NCBI GenBank assembly: GCA_003550325.1
Contig: QKWP01000366.1
Span: 54,955 to 118,954 of the forward strand
Origin: Gigaspora rosea
Lineage: Eukaryota; Glomeromycota; Glomeromycetes; Diversisporales; Gigasporaceae
Length of the DNA: 64,000 nt
Reading direction: 5' to 3'
The notes beneath the pieces were generated by a model, which saw nothing but the letters and a program-made list of their open reading frames with translations, made no database searches and was not told the DNA's origin. The translations under genes and the position numbers were made by a program. Positions within the stretch are counted from its first letter, which is position 1. Every line of letters starts with the position of its first letter. Positions 32,923-44,675 of the stretch are shown here, one piece after another.

Positions 32923-33683
32923 CAGAGTTGAGCAACCGGACAATTGGACAATTGGAAATTTGTCTAGTGTCCAGTGTCCAAATTGTCCAGTGAAAAGCAA
33001 TGGATTAAGAAAAATAATCATGGACAACAAATATTAAAAAATATTATAATTTTTAAAATTTTAAACAAAAAAATTAAATGAACTAGATAATTAACCAATT
33101 CTGTTAAAATCGATAACTTAAAAAAATTAATTTATTAAGCCTGTTCCTGCTGTACAGTATAATATAATATTTATAATGTTTTCAAGCCTGATATCTCTCA
33201 AAACCTGCTTACTATGCATATTGCTTTGGAAGATTAATATTATTTGAAATACTATCCTTTACAATTGCAAGCAAATTGGTTGTATATAGATATCTTATTT
33301 AGTTAAATACAGTATTATGTAGCTGACATATTTATTGCTTATTAATTCTTTCAAATATACTGTATGTGCTAACAGAATTTTGACTAATATACAATAATTA
33401 AACTAAATTTTAAAATTAAATAAGAATAAAATTAAATTAAATCAAAGGTATAGTGCATTACTTATAAAATTTTAACTATATTTTTAAGAATTAGCTAGAG
33501 CAATTCTCTGAGAGTACTAGTTATTTGACCAGATATGTTGTGCTTTGACTAATTTATTTATTTATTGAATTTTTTTATAAATATATTACTAGACACTGGA
33601 CATGCACTGGACATTACACTGGACAATTTGGAAATATCCAGTGTCCAGTGAAAAAGCACTGGATATACAGCTTGCCCAACCTG
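32923..33683. mobile_element. hAT-like element (CAGAGTTGAGCAA termini, 8-bp TSD)
   Basis: A perfect 8-bp duplication TTTTGAAC (32915-32922 and 33684-33691) flanks ends CAGAGTTGAGCAACC and, in reverse, CAGGTTGGGCAAGC, close to the classical hAT terminus. Subterminal blocks repeat CACTGGACA and GTCCAGTG (32960-33000 and 33590-33665). 761 bp, no transposase. Confidence 0.85.
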
Positions 33684-33693
33684 TTTTGAACAA

Positions 33694-34400
33694 TTTTATT
33701 TGGGTAATAGAAGTAGGTTACCTTGTAAAAAAAATAGTTATCTATATGCTAAAGATAAAATTTTGACTTTTTAATATAAATTTTTTTGATTAGATAATCT
33801 ACTTCAGGTTCTTAAGCAAAGTTGTTTAGCATGATTCTATTTGGAATAAGATTTTAGCATGTTTACTCAAATTTTTTACTAAGTGAAAAATAGGAATAAA
33901 GTTAGAAAAATTTTTTTTTAAAAAAAATTTTTAGAAAAAAATTTTTTCTAACTTTAATTCTATTTTTACTTAGCGTATTTTATCATGAATAAGCACCCCC
34001 TTTTTTGAAATTTTAAACTCAAATAACTTAAAAACTATTTAATCAAATTCAATAAAAATTTTTTTAACTTAAACTTTATAAACTTATATAATTTAAATAA
34101 ATAAAATTTTTAATAAGTTTAATTAGATAATTTTCAAGTTATTTGAGTTTAAAATTTTAAAAAAGGTGGTACTTATTCATGATAGGACACAGTAGTAAAA
34201 AATCTAAGAAAATGTGCTAAACTTTGACCTGAATAGAATTACATGCTAAACAACTTTGCTTAAGGGCCCAAAGTAGGTTACCTAATCAAAAAAAATATTT
34301 TATATTAAAATATCAAAAATTTTAACTTTAGCATACAGATAATCTATTTTTCTTACAAAGCAACCTACTTTTGTTGCCTAAATAAAGTTGTTTGGAGTAT
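33694..34400. repeat. 700-bp imperfect palindrome
   Basis: Nested matching arms: GTAGGTTACCTTGTAA with TTACAAAGCAACCTAC, TTAAGCAAAGTTGTTTAGCAT with its complement, and an inner AAATAACTT/AAGTTATTT stem centred near 34082. A TTTCTAAC...GTTAGAAA hairpin lies at 33895-33950. Confidence 0.75.
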
Positions 34401-34609
34401 GATTTTACATATATTTATTATTTTAAAATTAAAAAATATTTGTTTTTAGTGAAGTTACATTTTTATTTTGTACAAACTATAATTTGGCAAAAAAGGTTTT
34501 TTATTCTCCTTTTTTTGCTCTATATAATTGCAAAATTTAATTTTAAATTAATATATAGATTGAAAAAATTATTGTTTCAAAGTGTATAGTAATTTTATAA
34601 ATTTAATAT

Positions 34610-34925
34610 TTTGCACATGTGTACTGTAGCGCACCTCAAATGGTTTGGTGTAATGTGAAATCAAAACAACCAAAATAACCTGTTTTTTTGTTAGTTAGAG
34701 TTAGGGTGAGGTTAGAATAGTGTATAGGTGAGAAAAAGGGTTTTATAGTAAAGTTTTGCAAGGAATTTTTTTTGTTAGAGCACGAAAAGTGGTTTTATAA
34801 ACAAAATTATAAGCCATAGGCGATTTTTTAAAAGATTGCTATTTTTTCTCAATTTCACATTACACCTGATCCTACGATCTGATTGGTTTATCAGATGGAT
34901 GCATTACAACGCATATGTGCTAAAT
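34610..34925. mobile_element. Family A-related MITE
   Basis: Ends TTTTGCACATGTGTACTGTAG and, in reverse, TTTAGCACATATGCGTTGTAA. The interior shares GGTGTAATGTGAAATCAAAAC, GTTAGGGTGAGGT, AGTTTTGCAAGGAATTTTTT and TTACACCTGATC with family A. No clean target duplication seen. Confidence 0.6.
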
Positions 34926-35134
34926 TATATAAACCTAATTTATATATATTTTATTAAAATTTTATATTAAAATATTTATATATAACAAATCAGATGATAA
35001 TAAAAAGTAGATAGTTTTTGCTATTTAGTACTATATAATCTTTTTTTTTTATCTATATACCTTTTACTTTAACCCTAACTAATAAAAAATCAGATTATTT
35101 TAATTGTTTAATTTTAAGTTATAAAGTAAAAAGG

Positions 35135-35715
35135 GGTAATTTTGCGAATACAGGTAATTTGGCGAATTTTAATATCTTCTTATCTAATGATCAGAATCGA
35201 ATAATTATTATACCTTTTGATTCGTCTAAACAAGACGAATCAAATGGTACCAAGCTTGCCTGGTTCTGGTCACTGGATCACAAGATATTTTTGATTCTTT
35301 GACATGTTTACACTTCATCAAAATACCCCTAAGGATCATTTTTATACAACATATAATCGATGATATTTTGTAATCCAGTGATCAGAATCAGATAAACTTT
35401 ATATTGTTCAATTCATTTCATCGAGATGAATCAAATGGTATAAAAATTATTCAATTCTTACTACTGGATTACACAAGATACCATAAATTTACCAAATTAT
35501 CCCTATCTCTAAAATTAAGCTTTTTGATACAATTTATAATCTATTTAATGTCATGTTAAAACAAGATGTTATATGACTAATTTTTTTATAAAATAATTCT
35601 AAAGCATATATAAAGTTTATTACAAAAAATAAAAAAATTTTTAATATTAAAATAAAAAAGTTTTTATATTAGTTATATTAACTTCGCCAAATTACCTTAT
35701 ATGATTAATTTTATA
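35135..35715. mobile_element. Palindromic MITE cluster (GGTAATTTGGCGAA)
   Basis: AGGTAATTTGGCGAA near the left end is matched in reverse at about 35695-35710. Inside, 35195-35480 is an imperfect palindrome with AATCGAATAATTATTATACC, TTGATTCGTCT and GATCACTGGAT-type words. Confidence 0.55.
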
Positions 35716-36238
35716 TATAGCAATATATTATATAAACAAAAAATAATAAAATTCTAATTTTTATTAAATTTAAAAACAATAGATTACAAATTTATAAAAT
35801 GCTTATCAGTTATATAGTATTAATTCAGTTATATAGTATTAATATTTTTTAAAACAAGTACAAATTAAAAAAATATTATAATAAGTTTAACTTTATTAAA
35901 AAATATAGTATACCCTCTTAGATCTGATTATAGATGCTAGTAAAATTAAATCAGAGTGGTGAAATGATTTCACCATTTTACCAATCACCAATTGGTAATG
36001 GTGAAACTAAAAGTTTTTTTAAATTTTTTTTTTAAGTTTTTTTTTTTTTTAAGCTAGTTTTTTTTTAATTTGTTTTTATTTTTTTTTTAAACCTATTTTT
36101 TTTAAAATTTTACTTTTTTTTTTTTTTAGAATAAACTATAATTTGAATAATCTACTAACAGGTAAATTTTTTTATATTATCTAGATAACCCAGATTATCC
36201 AAAATTTTTTTTACTACTTAGAGTCCACTTGGGTGATC
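35716..36238. other. AT-rich DNA with T tracts
   Basis: Dominated by long T runs (36005-36130). Includes a short GGTGAAATGATTTCACC palindrome near 35960. No gene. Confidence 0.5.
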
Positions 36239-36453
36239 TGGGTTGGAACACTAATCCAAACCTGAACAGGTTCGCAAACTTTGACCAGACCCAGACCAAA
36301 TTCATAATCATATTTGAGTCTGGTTCAGGTTTGGTACTTTAGATTCAGGTCTAAGTTCAGGTCTGAAATTTTCAAAATTTATAGTTTGAGTTTGGGTTCA
36401 AGTTCAGGTTTGGCCAGATCCAAACCAGACCAGATTAGCACTTTGGAGCCCTA
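36239..36453. mobile_element. GGTTCAGGT-rich MITE
   Basis: Ends TGGGTTGGAACACTAATC and, in reverse, TAGGGCTCCAAAGTGCTAATC (imperfect). The body repeats AGGTTCAGGT/CAGACC words. It resembles 10170-10440. No target duplication could be read. Confidence 0.5.
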
Positions 36454-36652
36454 TCTACTAGAGTTCTACAATTTGATTTGATCAAATATTTAATTTCAAA
36501 TCAAACTCAAATATAAATTTTCAAATTAAATAAATTCAAATTAATAAATATTTAATTAGATATGACAAATATTTGAATATTTAAAAATTTATATATAAAA
36601 TTTTAAAAAATTTCAAATCAAATCAAATTCAAATAAAGAGATTTTTATTCAA

Positions 36653-37012
36653 GAGTAAATTTATTCATTGCTCCATGCGATGCGCCTTATATGTCGCTCT
36701 CCCAATCAAATTTCAAGATCAGGTATAACATTACATGATCAAAAAATTCAGAACAAACGTTTGTTTTGTCAAAAATCGACTATAACCTAAAATTGAGTAT
36801 ATGAAACTACTCTTAGGATTCTAACAAAAAAAATTCCTTGCAAAATTTTACTATAAAAACCCCCTCTCGCCCATACACACAATCTATACCTCACCCTAAC
36901 CCTATCCAATGAAAAAACGGGTTATTTTAATTGTTTTGATTTTACATTACACCTGATTTTATGATCTACGGCAGGTGTGACAACATCGCACGTGCGATGT
37001 ATAAATTATTTC
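36653..37012. mobile_element. MULE-like MITE, family A copy 2 (uninterrupted)
   Basis: A perfect 9-bp duplication TTTATTCAA (36644-36652 and 37013-37021). The ends GAGTAAATTTATTCATTGC and GAAATAATTTATACATCGC are imperfect inverted repeats. It is the reverse-orientation sister of the element at 2881-4738 and gives the empty version of both insertions found there. Confidence 0.85.
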
Positions 37013-37532
37013 TTTATTCAAATCAAATTCAAATCAAGACTAATTTGATTTGATTAAATTCAAATATGCCTAATTTTTAATTTGATTTGAGTTTGAAAAA
37101 CCCTAATATTTACTATATTAAATAGTTATAAAAAAAAACTTATAATAATTTGCTATAGAACTATCTATACTAAATTCTATTCTAATATTTTTTATTTTGA
37201 TATACAAAAATTAATTATATTTTATATTTATCTGATATGTTACTTTATAATGATTTGCAAATTTTATATAATTTTGCAAACTACAATTAATAATTTTATT
37301 TTATTTAAACAAATTTTTTTTTTTTTGGCGATCCTGCCTTTATTTATTAAGGTTCAAGAATATTGAATACACAATGTGTCTAATATCTAGATGTTACCTA
37401 ACCAAACAAAGACTCACTCGATACTTTTGTACCCAGGTGCGACCTGCCATTCCGATTTTTCATCTCCCTCGGGGTCCTTAACTTGCTAAGGACTTGTTTC
37501 CCGAGTTCACCGATAGGCTATTGAATGCCGTG

Positions 37533-37868
37533 TCAGGATTGCCTACTGTTTTTCCGAAACAGCTTCATCCAAGAGAACCAGGCCGGTTTCACATTTTCTC
37601 CTATCCATACCTTCACATTGTTCTCAAAACGCTCTTTCAATTTAATGTTAGGCTTTGATTTTCCTTTTCCCTTATCTTTCCTTTCCTCCAAGCGCTTTAC
37701 TGAGTGTTCTTCTTTTTCAATTTTCAAAGTGCTTGGAATCACATTCTCTTTATTTGGTCTGATTTTATTCCTCTTCGTTTTCTTTTTTCCTGACGTTTTT
37801 CTTCTCTTATCAGACCTTTCTATACTGTGGCCTTTTTCCCAGTCTGTGACTAGGTCACATCTCTGGCT
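37533..37868 (-). pseudogene. LINE ORF2 C-terminal tail
   Basis: Downstream of the stop that ends the RNase H frame, a basic stretch continues (KRLEERKDKGKGKSKPNIKL, then VKWIGENVKPAWFSWMKLF-like sequence reading KVWIGENVKPAWF) to a stop at 37533. Position and composition suggest it was part of the same polyprotein; several frame changes are needed. Confidence 0.45.
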
Positions 37869-39640
37869 CTATATCCTCTTGCAGAAAATCTCACTAAAAC
37901 TGTCAAGTAGCGTACCCGCTAACTTTGTCTTCTTTTTGCCGTTTTGAACGAGATTTTCCAACTTTTCTTTTCTCTCTGTTGACAGAATACCCCTCATTAA
38001 TTCTTCTCTTGCTTCAAATTTTTCACTCTGATTTGTACCGAAAACTTCCTCTCTTATTAATTCTCTAGCTTCTTCTAAATTGTTCGTATCGTTGAAGGCC
38101 TCTTTTCGTATCGCCTCACTAACTTCTTCTTCTGTTCTGTTCCAGGATGTTTGATACTCTTGACAGGTCACTAGATGATCTTGAGTTTCTTCCTCGGCTC
38201 CACATGTGATACATATGCTAGATTCATACAGGTCTGGGTTCCTTTTGTTGAGTTTATCCATAGTTGGTAAGGCTTCATTTAGATACTTGACCCGAAATAT
38301 CCAATCTCTATTTTTTCCTTTATCTGTACAATTACCCTCCTTAAAATTCCCTATGTCTTTCCAAGTTTCTTTCCAAGCTATTTTATTTTTTCCCACCTCT
38401 TTTTCTATCCAACGCTTACTACTTCTCAAGTTTGCCCATTCTATATCTACTATTGCTAAAGCTATTCTATTTACACTACTTCTAATTTTATTATCTATTC
38501 TTAAATTTTTCCACCTAAGTATTGCCTTTGTAAATCTTCCCCATGGATCTTTAAACTCTAACATTGAACCTTCTCTAGCTCCCTTCTTTGCTAAGCCGTC
38601 TGCTGTGTCATTCTCTAAAATATTACTATGTCCCTTCACTTTCTTGAGCCGTAATTCCAAGTTCTTCAAGCTTTTAATCTTCTGAATACTTAGCAGCATG
38701 TTTCTGTTCTTGATCTTAAAGCATTCTCTTAATTTGTTCACGTCGCTGCTTTTTTTTATTGCTTGGATGGCTGCTGCACTATCCATTACTACAGTGACCT
38801 TCATGCAGCTAATAGAGCCGATCCTATAGCCCCTAGTTCAGCTCTTGTTGCGGAGGGCCAGTTTGTGAAACCACAAAAGAAGTCCGCTTTTGTTTCTTCC
38901 TTCTTTGAGTTGTTTCCTATTGCTATCCATTCTCCTCCCATTTTAGCCTTTTCCTGGTTACCTTCTGAGTTAATCCAAGAGCCGTCCGTGAAGAAAGTTA
39001 CTTCTTTAACGTCCTTTAGGATTTCTGCTTTTTCTTTGAGCTTCTTTTTAACTTCCTCTCCTTCTATGCTACCCTCAATTACTTCTTCTTCTATTCTTTG
39101 TATCCTTATAGAGTTGCAAACCATTTCTTGGTTCACTTCGTCGTCTGCCGGCTCTTGGTCTTTGATACCAAAGTACACTTTGGTATCCCTAATTTCCAAA
39201 ATCTTTCCCTGGGGTCTTTTACCTTTTCCAAAAGGTTTCTTCTAATGGCTCGTCTTGTGTTCTTGAAACCCTGTCTGTATCTGCATGGCACCAAACCTTG
39301 CCCTCTATTACGTCCTGTGCATCTTTCTATAATTACACCTTTTTCTTGTGAGTCTTGTTTTTCTGTCCAGTGCTCTATTTCGTATATCTTTGCACTTTTC
39401 TTGTCTTGTATTTTTCCTATATTTACTCAACCGCCTTTACTTTTAAGTGCTACCTATTCCTTTATTTTACGATCCTGACTAACTTCCTCTAGTCGCACCT
39501 TTATACCAAGACTCTTTGTTGGCTGTGCCCAAAATTCTTGCTTAAGTACTCTGTGGTCCTCGACATCCAGAACTTTTTGCTCGAGAGTTTTGAACCATTT
39601 TGGCCTCTTCCCTGCTATGTTAATGCTCCTAATTCACTTT
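37869..39640 (-). pseudogene. LINE ORF2: linker, RNase H and CCHC-like finger (frameshifted)
   Basis: RNase HI degrades the RNA of RNA/DNA hybrids. The first part (39199-38801) has FFTDGSW, with the first catalytic D, and ATRAELGAIGSALL, with the catalytic E. A 1-nt shift at about 38803 then breaks the frame. The second part (38804-37869) has VTVVMDSAAAIQ (third acid) and ENDTADGLAKKGA (fourth acid). A zinc-binding tail follows, ICITCGAEEETQDHLVTC, of the type placed after RNase H in many LINEs. Upstream a decayed linker is legible (KWFKTLEQKVLDVEDHRVLK, about 39490-39610) with stops between it and the RT. All four catalytic residues are present, so the domain died by frameshift and not by active-site loss. 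Confidence 0.8.
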
Positions 39641-39669
39641 ATTTGACCCCAGGTTAGGAGTTGTTTTCC

Positions 39670-42514
39670 TCAACCGCATATTATTTGCTCAAGCATGAAA
39701 ATGTTCAATTTTTTCTCCCTGTAGTAACTCTCTGCATCCCTTTTCTCTAATAGATCTAATATTTCGTTTCCTGTACTAACTAAAGCAAAAGATTTTTCCA
39801 TTTCTTCAGCCTTTATATTTATGTCCAGCCTACTTGCCTCTTGCACTATTCTGTAATTTAAATTGTATTTTAATTGTACTTTTTTCATTCGCGCACTATT
39901 TAGGGCCAGAATACACTTTGAGCTTTTGCAGTCCAATTGGGCCTGCCTGATTTTCAGCCAAGTCGCATCTCCCACCTCTTTGTGGTTATTTAGCCGTGCC
40001 ATCAGCTCTGTTACATGATGCACTATCTGGTTCTGCCAGATTGATTTGAACCCCACTATATTCTTGTGCGTTAGAACCGCATTTGCGAGTGTGCTTGCCA
40101 TGTTGGCTTTGTTTTTTGTTAGCTTGAACATTGGACTTTGTAACCTGTCACACAAATCTCGTGGTAATATATGATGTTGCATTCTATACTCTATCCTCGA
40201 TAGTAGAACCCTATTATTCATATATACCATGTGTGCAAGAGATACTTTCTTCTTCCTTAGTGATTTTGCTACTGAATCTACTTCTCTTCTAACCAAGTTC
40301 ATGGCTGCTCGTTTTTCTGCTTTGGACGATATCCAGACTCCTAAAAACCTTGTTGCTCCATCTGCTTTTTTCATTACCACCTTTTCTCTCCTTTGCTTCA
40401 TTTCTATAAAATTCTTCTCCTTTTTGTCTTTGTTGATGACCACTAGTTCTGATTTCTGGCTATTTATTTCAATGTCATTTATTTTATAAAACTGTTCTGC
40501 GATTTCTATGATACTCTCTAACTTTTTTCTTGAATTAGCTACATACGTTGTGTCGTCCACGTATGCGATCATCTCTATTTTCATACTTAGCCTTGCTACT
40601 TTATTTAAGCTCAGATCTATTGGCCAGTCAACTTGTAGTTCATATCCCAATTTTTCTTTTTTCTTGATCGCTATCAGCAGAGGATCATAGAAAATTCTCC
40701 AGACCAGGGGTGAAATGACCCTCTTCAGGCAGTCCTGCAAAATTTTTTCCTTTCAAAATGTCTCTTTCTTTCAGGACTTTGCTTAACCTATTGTTTANCT
40801 CCCCCTGGTCTATACCATCCTGTGCTTCAAACTTTTCTGTTACACCACAACTCGTCAGGACTTCCATTTCTCTTTTTTTATATAATTCGATTATGAAGCT
40901 TCTTGTTATTTCTGGAATCTTTAGATGTCGTAGGGCTAGATCTAACATTTCTAGGCTGACCGAATTGAAAGCCTTTTTTATATCTTGAAAGAATAGCCAT
41001 AGTTCCTTCTTTTTCTCTTTTGCGTCTTTTAAAATGCAATTCAACAGGTGTACTGGTGCTGCCGTACCCTCTTCAGGCAGTCCTGCAAAATTTTTTCCTT
41101 TCAAAATGTCTCTTTCTTTCAGGACTTTGCTTAACCTATTGTTTACAATACGTACAACAGTTTTTCTAAAGGTTTCTAGGAGCAACATAGGTCGCACTTT
41201 GTTTAGCTTATACCCCCACTCTTCTTGCTTTGGTATTGGGTACAGTAAACCTAATTTCCATTTTTTTGGAATTTTATCGCTTTTTATATATTCTGTTGAA
41301 AAATTAGCGAAGTGGGTTTTTGCCACTTCCCCAATATTTCTCAGAAGAGGATATGAAATTCCTGTTATTTCTGGTGCTGAATTATTTTTGGTCTGGCTTA
41401 ATGCAATGTCCCACTCTTCCACTTCTACCGTTTTCAGCAACTCCTTGTACCAATCCTCTTCTATTTCTTTAATTGGCTCGTACTCTTTTTTCCAGAAATC
41501 AGGCAGATTATTTACATATACGTTTCGCTTTCGGAACTGGCTTTCAAAGTGACTTTTCACTGTTTTCAATACATCTTGTGGCTCGTGTATTAAATCCTCC
41601 TCACCATCGTCCGTTTTGACTACTACTCTGTCTATCCTTAATTTTTTGTATGGTCTTTCTAACAAACTGTTAATCATTCTCTTTTGGTCGCTTATCACCA
41701 TCACGTACCTTCTTTCAATATTTTCTTGAATCAGTTTTTTTTCTATTTTCTTCTTTTCCGTTTGCCATGTCTTGAAGAGGAGCTTCCACCAGACTTCCAA
41801 ATCTTTTTTAATACTTTCCAAACCTTGATACGATACCATTTCTCCTTCTATATGTGCTTTGCTGTGTTTGCTTCTTAGATCTTTCAGCAGACCTTTAGCT
41901 CCTTCTTCTAGGATAAACAGATCTAATTCTGAATCTTCTGTTTCTTGAAACTTGAACTTCTTTATCTTAGAACACCACTTTGCTATTCTTCTTATATCTT
42001 TCTTTAGCATTCTCAGATTTTCATCCTCAACTTGTAGCTCTTGTAGCTCTGGTGCTCTTATCTTTTTAGGCAGAGTTTCTTCTGCCGCTCTTCTAATACA
42101 ATTCAATATTCTTTCCCATATTTCATCTATATCTATATTAATGCAGTCGTCTTTAATTTTAGCAACCTCTTTTTCTAATCTATCTTTGTACGCATTCCAA
42201 TCTTCTTCAGTCGCTTTGTCACTATCTATACTTAGTGTTTCTCTATCTTTTCTCCGTAGTCTTGCAAAGGTATTTTTTCTCGTATGCATTCCTGTTTCAA
42301 TCTTTCCTGATATAATTTTGTAGTCACTTGCTGTTATTTGGTCTGCATCATATACTCTACACGAGAAAATGCTATTATTCCAGCTCTTTGAGACCCAAAT
42401 ATAGTCGATTTTTGTTTCACTTCCTCTGCCTACCCATGTTGTTATGCGCTTCTTTAGATTTGTTGCTTTGTGAATGTCTAACATGTTCTTCTCTTCCAAC
42501 ATCTCTAATATCAA
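39670..42514 (-). pseudogene. LINE ORF2: reverse transcriptase (interrupted)
   Basis: Copies element RNA into DNA at the nicked target. Legible RT blocks in order: KKWKLGLLYPIPK; RPMLLLETFRKTVVRIVNNR; LWLFFQDIKKAFNSVS with the first catalytic D; DGIDQGE then ISPLVWRIFYDPLL; and IAYVDDTTYVANS with the YVDD box (about 40560). The first frame (42514-40685) holds the endonuclease end and most of the palm; the second (40740-39670) holds YVDD and the thumb. Between DQGE and ISPL an 80-bp copy of upstream RT sequence (40718-40797) and one N (40798) break the frame. That copy encodes a second RLSKVLKERDILKGKNF and looks like an assembly join. Otherwise the domain is well preserved. Confidence 0.85.
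40718..41145. repeat. 80-bp exact direct duplication next to an N
   Basis: 40718-40797 is identical to 41066-41145 (80 bp, offset 348). The first copy is followed by a single N at 40798. Removing the copy would restore the RT continuity, which points to a misjoin and not a biological duplication. Confidence 0.9.
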
Positions 42515-43154
42515 CTTTTTTTTTGTTTTTTCCTTTCTTCTGTTTTTGTGCTTCTCTTTCTTCCTCAGTATCTCTTTCTTCTAACTCTGCATTAAAATCT
42601 CTCATTATTATAAATTTGGTTTGCTTCTGACACGGTTGTTCTAATTGTTCTTTCAGGTATTTGTAAATCTCCTCCTGTATTTCGTTGTTAGTTGGTGCAA
42701 TATATACTGCTATAATATGTACTCTAAGCCCTCTAAAATCTAGTCTAATATTAAGAGTATATGGATTAATGCTTTCTATACCTGAGACATGTTTTTCCCA
42801 CGTTTTCTCTATTATAATCTCTACTCCGGATCCCTTCTTTTTGTTTCCATCAGCTGCGGTCCAGAAGCTTCTATATTTTTTATTGTTTTTGAAAAGTATT
42901 TTTCCCTCTAGCTCGGAGATGTTCGTTTCTCCTAGCCCTAAAACCCCTATTCTCTTCTCTTCCATGAAGTCTACAACCAAGTCTATTTTTCTCTTGTTTA
43001 CCTTTAAACCATTTATATTATGATACCCTATATTCATTACCTCTATCCCTATCGTACTATACTGTCCTTTCTTATTTTGGCTCATTTTTTGAGCCTGTGA
43101 AACTTCCGTCTCACAAAATCCCTTATTGATGCCTGTGGCAACTTTTAGGAGCAT
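42285..43154 (-). pseudogene. LINE ORF2: APE-type endonuclease (frameshifted)
   Basis: Endonuclease/exonuclease/phosphatase-fold nuclease that nicks the target DNA. Motifs: NIGYHNINGLK, GLGETN (the catalytic E position), GSGVEIII, IIAVYIAPTNN and IIMRDFNAE, where the usual GDFNA glycine is R. After NKKKVDIRDV the frame breaks at an A9 run (42516-42524 on the + strand). It continues in the next frame with LEMLEEKNMLDIHK, WVGRGSETKIDYIWV and ASDYKIISG, covering the C-terminal D and the position usually held by SDH (here SDY). The homopolymer shift may be a sequencing or assembly error. Confidence 0.8.
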
Positions 43155-44675
43155 TGGGGAGCCTCCTCCCCTTTGTCCGGAACATGGTAACGGCTTTCAA
43201 TTCTGTTAAGCTGGTTCAATATTTGGTTCAACATTACTTTAATTTCCACAGTTTCTTCTATCTCTTCATTCGTGCTGCTACTGGCTTCTTTATGTTTCGG
43301 ATTCCATTTCTTGCTATGTACTGAAATATTTTTAATGCCAGCTTTACTTCTATCGCTCCCCATTGTTTGTAATGTTCTGTGATCTGTCCATGTTTTTGTT
43401 GAACAGCTATTTCTTCTACTCGTACTTCTTATATTACGTGCGTATGCTTCCTCTCCTTCTCTTGAGTTTTCGTTCTTAGGTTCGCTATTTCGGCTTTGGG
43501 AGTATCGGCTTTTGGAGTTTTCTTTTTCTACCTGTTCCATTCTCTTTTCATTTTCTGTTCGTGCCCATTCCAACTTTGTATTATAGTAAAAAATTTGTTT
43601 ATCCAAAGCTTTTACTCGATCTTTGTCCGTTTCAAAGTAAATTGAGGCTGTTTCTCTTTGATTTCGATTTGTATTAAAGGATATATATACTGCTTTCACT
43701 TTTACTACCTTGGTTGTCTTAATAGTAATGTTTCTACCGCCGTCTTTGAAATGTTTTCACTACCGTCTTGTGTGCTGCTCTTTTTTCTAAAATTTCTTTT
43801 GTGAAGCTACCTGGTGTGATTCTGCATGTCTTGCCTTCTTCAAAATGGACTGCCCAAGCCTGCGGAAGAACCTGTCTTCTATGTTCGTTCCAAAAATTGA
43901 TTGAGAATACCAGAGCCTTATTTTTTCCTTGCAGTTTCCATTGGAGGACATTTGTTTTGCCGAAATAGTACAGACATCTCTTAACTCTTGGTATGCTTAC
44001 TTCTGCTAGTATATCCCAAATTGTAAAAATTTCTGTCATCTCCTTATCTGTACTATCCACCACTTCTTTCACAAATGGAATTCTGTTCTTCGAAATTCCT
44101 ATATTATTTCTCGAGGTTTCTTCATTCTCTATTAATCCTGTTTCTTCCTTACAAGATTTGTGTTCTATCTCCTGCTCTGCTTTCTTTTTTCCTTTTGTCA
44201 CTTCTTCTATCTTTTGTTGTGGTTTTATGCTTGTTCTTACGTTTTCTATTTTCTCTACTTTTGAATTTAATTTAGTTTGTAATTCTGTAGTACCATAGTC
44301 TTGTTGTTCACATTCTTGTTCGAGTAGGACCACTATACCTGAGCTAGGTAGAGTTTTCTTCTCTTCCCTTGTAGTCTTGCTAATTTCTTCTCTTTTTCCT
44401 TCTTTGCTAGAGTTTTCTCCATCTCTTATTCTTAGATATTCATAGTAATTATATAACTCTATTATACTCCTGAATACACAGATTGTCTCCGGGTTTGTCC
44501 CAGTAATCTTTGCTATTTCTCTGTCTATTCTTAGAACCTTATTGTTATGTTCTTTCATTAGAACTTCTTGTTCTTCTGCTGATTTTGTAAATATCATTTG
44601 ATATTTATCCAATTTTCCAAACCAATTTATACCCATTGATATTCGTTGATTATCTTGTGTTACTGATTTCTGCAT
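43145..44675 (-). pseudogene. LINE ORF1 (RRM-like, one frameshift)
   Basis: The first frame starts at 44675 (MQKSVTQDNQRISMGINWFG), has a Lys/Glu-rich middle, and a block RVKRCLYYFGKTNVLQWKLQ...PQAWAVHFEEGKTCRITPG resembling the nucleic-acid-binding regions of fungal LINE ORF1. A 1-nt shift near 43748 moves into a second frame, KDGGRNITIKTTKVVKVKAV then IYFETDKDRVKALDK, which fits an RNP1-like strand of an RRM. The Ser/Arg-rich tail ends at 43145 and overlaps the start of ORF2 by 10 bp. It would package element RNA. No CCHC knuckle seen. Confidence 0.7.

Noticed and set aside
40718-40797. Second copy of an RT segment as a true tandem duplication
   Set aside because: Exact identity, adjacency to a lone N and placement between two normally contiguous RT blocks favour an assembly error.
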